DNA from: an uncultured Lacinutrix sp.
GTDB lineage: Bacteria > Bacteroidota > Bacteroidia > Flavobacteriales > Flavobacteriaceae
Length of the DNA stretch: 64,000 bases
Reading direction: 5' to 3'
Assembly: GCA_937129145.1 (NCBI GenBank)
Contig: CAKZMU010000045.1
Coordinates: 1 to 64,000, forward strand
Position 1 is the stretch's first letter; the number at the start of each line of letters is the position of its first letter. Below are positions 61,921-64,000 of this stretch, one piece after another. The notes beneath the pieces are model-generated. The model was not told the DNA's origin. It made no database searches and was given only the letters and a program-made list of their open reading frames with translations. Position numbers and translations under genes: made by a program.

Positions 61921-63258
61921 ATGAACGCTAGAAAAAAAGTCGCATTTTATACACTTGGTTGTAAACTTAATTTCTCCGAAACTTCCACAATAGCAAGAAG
62001 TTTTGATAGTGAAGGGTTTGACCGTGTTGATTTTTCAGAGAGAGCAGATATTTATGTCATTAATACATGTTCTGTTACTGAAAATGCCGATAAGCGTTTT
62101 AAAACCATTGTAAAACAAGCGCAAAAAGCAAATCCAGAGGCTTTTGTGGCTGCTATTGGTTGCTATGCACAGTTAAAACCAGAAGCATTAGCAGATGTGA
62201 ACGGTGTGGATTTAGTGCTTGGAGCGACCGAAAAATTTAAAATAACCGACTATCTAAACGACTTAACAAAAAATGATTTTGGTGAAGTACATTCCTGTGA
62301 AATTGAAGATGCCGATTTTTATGTAGGAAGTTATTCTATTGGTGATCGTACACGTGCCTTTTTGAAAGTGCAAGATGGTTGCGATTATAAATGTACCTAT
62401 TGCACGATACCTTTGGCTAGAGGGATTTCTAGAAGTGATACTTTAGACAATGTTTTAAAGAATGCCAAAGAAATTTCGGAGCAAAATATTAAAGAAATTG
62501 TGCTTACAGGTGTTAATATTGGCGATTATGGTAAAGGCGAATTTGGCAATAAAAAGCATGAGCATACATTTTACGAACTAGTTCAGGCCTTAGATGAAGT
62601 TGAAGGGATTGAGCGATTGCGAATTTCGTCTATTGAACCAAATTTGCTAAAAAATAAAACTATAGATTTTGTTTCAAGTAGTAAAACCTTTGTGCCGCAT
62701 TTTCATATTCCATTACAAAGCGGAAGTAATGACTTGCTTAAATTAATGCGTCGTCGTTATTTACGTGAGTTGTATGTTGACCGTGTGAATAAAATAAAAC
62801 AAGTCATGCCTCATGCATGCATTGGCGTGGACGTAATTGTTGGGTTTCCTGGTGAAACGGACGAACATTTTCTAGAAACCTATAATTTTTTAACGGAATT
62901 GGATATTTCATATTTACATGTCTTTACCTATTCTGAAAGGGATAATACACTAGCTGCCGAAATGGAAGGTGTTGTTTCTAAAAATGTACGTTCTAAGCGC
63001 AGTAAAATGCTACGAGGCTTATCTGTTAAAAAGCGTCGTGCCTTTTATGAAAGCCAAATAGGAACTACAAGAAAGGTATTGTTTGAAGGTGAAAACAAAG
63101 AAGGCTACATACATGGTTTTACCGAAAATTATGTAAAAGTAAAATCACCTTGGAACCCAGAGTTGGTCAACACATTACATAAAGTTGAACTCACTACTAT
63201 TGATGAAGGTGGCTTAGTGAGATTTGAGTTTGTAAAGAAAACAGCAGATATTTTATAA
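61921..63258 (+). CDS. mtaB: tRNA (N6-L-threonylcarbamoyladenosine(37)-C2)-methylthiotransferase MtaB
   Basis: Radical-SAM methylthiotransferase that turns t6A37 into ms2t6A37. The N-terminal MTTase domain has YTLGCKLNFSE near residue 11, NTCSVTENADKR near 47 and GCYAQ near 80, giving the three cysteines of the auxiliary cluster. The radical-SAM motif CDYKCTYC lies near residue 154. The C-terminal TRAM region is present. The KLNFSE form and length 445 point to MtaB rather than MiaB or RimO. It ends at a bidirectional terminator. Confidence 0.93.
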   Translation: MNARKKVAFYTLGCKLNFSETSTIARSFDSEGFDRVDFSERADIYVINTCSVTENADKRFKTIVKQAQKANPEAFVAAIGCYAQLKPEALADVNGVDLVLGATEKFKITDYLNDLTKNDFGEVHSCEIEDADFYVGSYSIGDRTRAFLKVQDGCDYKCTYCTIPLARGISRSDTLDNVLKNAKEISEQNIKEIVLTGVNIGDYGKGEFGNKKHEHTFYELVQALDEVEGIERLRISSIEPNLLKNKTIDFVSSSKTFVPHFHIPLQSGSNDLLKLMRRRYLRELYVDRVNKIKQVMPHACIGVDVIVGFPGETDEHFLETYNFLTELDISYLHVFTYSERDNTLAAEMEGVVSKNVRSKRSKMLRGLSVKKRRAFYESQIGTTRKVLFEGENKEGYIHGFTENYVKVKSPWNPELVNTLHKVELTTIDEGGLVRFEFVKKTADIL

Positions 63259-63261
63259 AAT

Positions 63262-63289
63262 AAAAAAGTGACTCGAAAGTCACTTTTTT
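63262..63289. terminator. Bidirectional intrinsic terminator
   Basis: AAAAAAGTGACT and AGTCACTTTTTT around a CGAA tetraloop. It lies between the converging mtaB and GNAT-like genes. Confidence 0.93.
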
Positions 63290-63290
63290 A

Positions 63291-63587
63291 TTAAATTCTT
63301 ACGCCTACAGGAAGCATACTTTTGTAGCGCCTGTTACGACGGATAAATTTAGCAATAGGTGGGCTTGTAGGCACCACACTTATGTTTCTTTCTTGAATAT
63401 TAGCCATCACGAGCTTTAAAAAATCTTCAACAAAGGTCTCATCTGTAGCACATTCAGGTACAGTAAGTTTTGTTAAAAAAATCTTTCGGTCTTGGAGGGA
63501 ATACTCAATAGTTGCTAAATTACCTTCAACGTCAAGTTGAAATTGTCTTAAAAAGGTATTGTCAATAAGTTCAGCTGCATCTATCAT
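63291..63587 (-). CDS. Small GNAT-like protein (YjdJ/Acetyltransf_CG type), degenerate cofactor loop
   Basis: A 98-residue protein resembling the short GNAT family: NTFLRQFQLDVEGNLATIEYSL, IFLTKLTVPE, then the closing ISVVPTSPPIAKFIRRNRRYKSMLP, a close match to the family ending VVPxCxxxxxxIRRHPEY. The pyrophosphate loop, normally RGxG between the strand and helix, reads CATDETFVEDFLKLV here. Acetyl-CoA binding is therefore doubtful. A minus-strand TACCTTTG box lies at 63641-63648, about 54 bases upstream. Confidence 0.72.
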   Translation of the reverse strand: MIDAAELIDNTFLRQFQLDVEGNLATIEYSLQDRKIFLTKLTVPECATDETFVEDFLKLVMANIQERNISVVPTSPPIAKFIRRNRRYKSMLPVGVRI

Positions 63588-63640
63588 AATTAGTCTATTT
63601 ATTCAATGGAGAAAGAACTATTTTATATAGTTTTGTCGTG

Positions 63641-63648
63641 CAAAGGTA
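63641..63648 (-). promoter_or_regulatory. -7 box of the GNAT-like gene
   Basis: Minus-strand TACCTTTG matches TAnnTTTG. A TTTG lies 15 bases upstream (63664-63667), closer than the usual spacing. Confidence 0.42.
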
Positions 63649-63693
63649 CTAAAAAAATCATTACAAACCTTATAAACAGTGACTTAATTACCT

Positions 63694-64000
63694 ATGAACC
63701 AAGAGTTAATACATATTTACTTAATGCCAGGAATGGCAGCAAACCCATCTATTTTTGATAATATAGACTTGCCAAAAGAGAAATTTAAAGTTCATTTGTT
63801 AGAATGGTTTATCCCAGAATCAAAGGAAACTATTCAACAATATGCTAAATGTATGTCAAATAAAATTGAGCATGAAAACGTGGTGTTATTGGGTGTTTCG
63901 TTTGGTGGTGTATTGATTCAAGAAATGAGCAGGTTTTTAAATTTAAGAAAACTCATTATCGTTTCAAGTGTAAAAAATATGCACGAATTACCTAAAAGAA
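63694..64000 (+). CDS. Alpha/beta hydrolase (partial, 3' end off window)
   Basis: Starts MNQELIHIYLMPGMAANPSIF with the oxyanion-hole-type LMPGM. The nucleophile elbow GVSFGGVLIQEM lies near residue 68. About 102 residues are visible before the right edge. It looks like a small alpha/beta hydrolase with esterase-like features. Substrate unknown. Confidence 0.82.
   Translation, partial: MNQELIHIYLMPGMAANPSIFDNIDLPKEKFKVHLLEWFIPESKETIQQYAKCMSNKIEHENVVLLGVSFGGVLIQEMSRFLNLRKLIIVSSVKNMHELPKR

Overview
The window is AT-rich, densely coded chromosomal DNA from a member of the Bacteroidota, most likely a marine-type Flavobacteriaceae. Four things support this: type IX secretion (T9SS) C-terminal sorting domains; -7 promoter boxes of the TAnnTTTG kind; a fused CcoNO cytochrome oxidase; and typical flavobacterial neighbours such as DUF4199-GT2-phosphosugar mutase, DUF5916, and an ECF sigma factor with a Spy-like protein. 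No rRNA, tRNA, CRISPR array, phage or transposase gene was seen.

Layout. 1-7.8 kb: microaerobic respiration, with ccoG (cut by the left edge), ccoP, ccoQ, ccoNO, ccoS and ccoI on the minus strand and a divergent CRP/FNR-type regulator. Near-identical palindromes lie in front of ccoS and between ccoI and the regulator. 7.9-18.7 kb: minus-strand secreted or envelope proteins, namely a VPS10/BNR propeller, a PepSY protein, a kelch protein, and a tight run DUF6265-TMEM175-M28-TraB-like-M1-YdeI. 18.8-20.4 kb: two single-gene units bounded by a repeated structured junction sequence, resembling mobile gene cassettes. 20.4-26.3 kb: a locus rich in secreted NTF2-like domains, with a membrane AraC regulator and a CBM9/DUF5916 outer-membrane protein. 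26.4-34.2 kb: fatty acid beta-oxidation (acyl-CoA dehydrogenase, thiolase, FadB-like, MarR repressor with tandem operators) and an acyl-CoA ligase. 34.5-36.0 kb: a lipoprotein sulfatase. 36.1-37.2 kb: wreckage of a T9SS-exported beta-helix protein. 37.3-43.0 kb: a TPR-LuxR regulator, a small ORF, a large YadA-head-like repeat protein and a small T9SS-sorted partner. 43-50 kb: purL carrying an in-frame palindromic element, a secreted endonuclease I, and an RsmB-family methyltransferase. 50-58 kb: a YCF48-like lipoprotein, an ECF sigma operon, an MsbA-like ABC exporter, a phosphosugar mutase, a GT2 and a DUF4199 protein. 58.3-64 kb: ribosomal protein L31 type B, a GlmU-like protein, a small membrane protein, a peptide-binding lipoprotein, MtaB, a GNAT-like protein and the start of an alpha/beta hydrolase.

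The clearest functional networks are: (i) FNR-type control of the cbb3 oxidase and its copper pump; (ii) MarR control of beta-oxidation; (iii) a probable regulated surface-protein cassette at 37-43 kb; and (iv) an uncharacterised NTF2/DUF5916 envelope locus. The candidates most likely to be new are the cassette-like junctions at 18.8-20.4 kb and the NTF2/DUF5916 locus.
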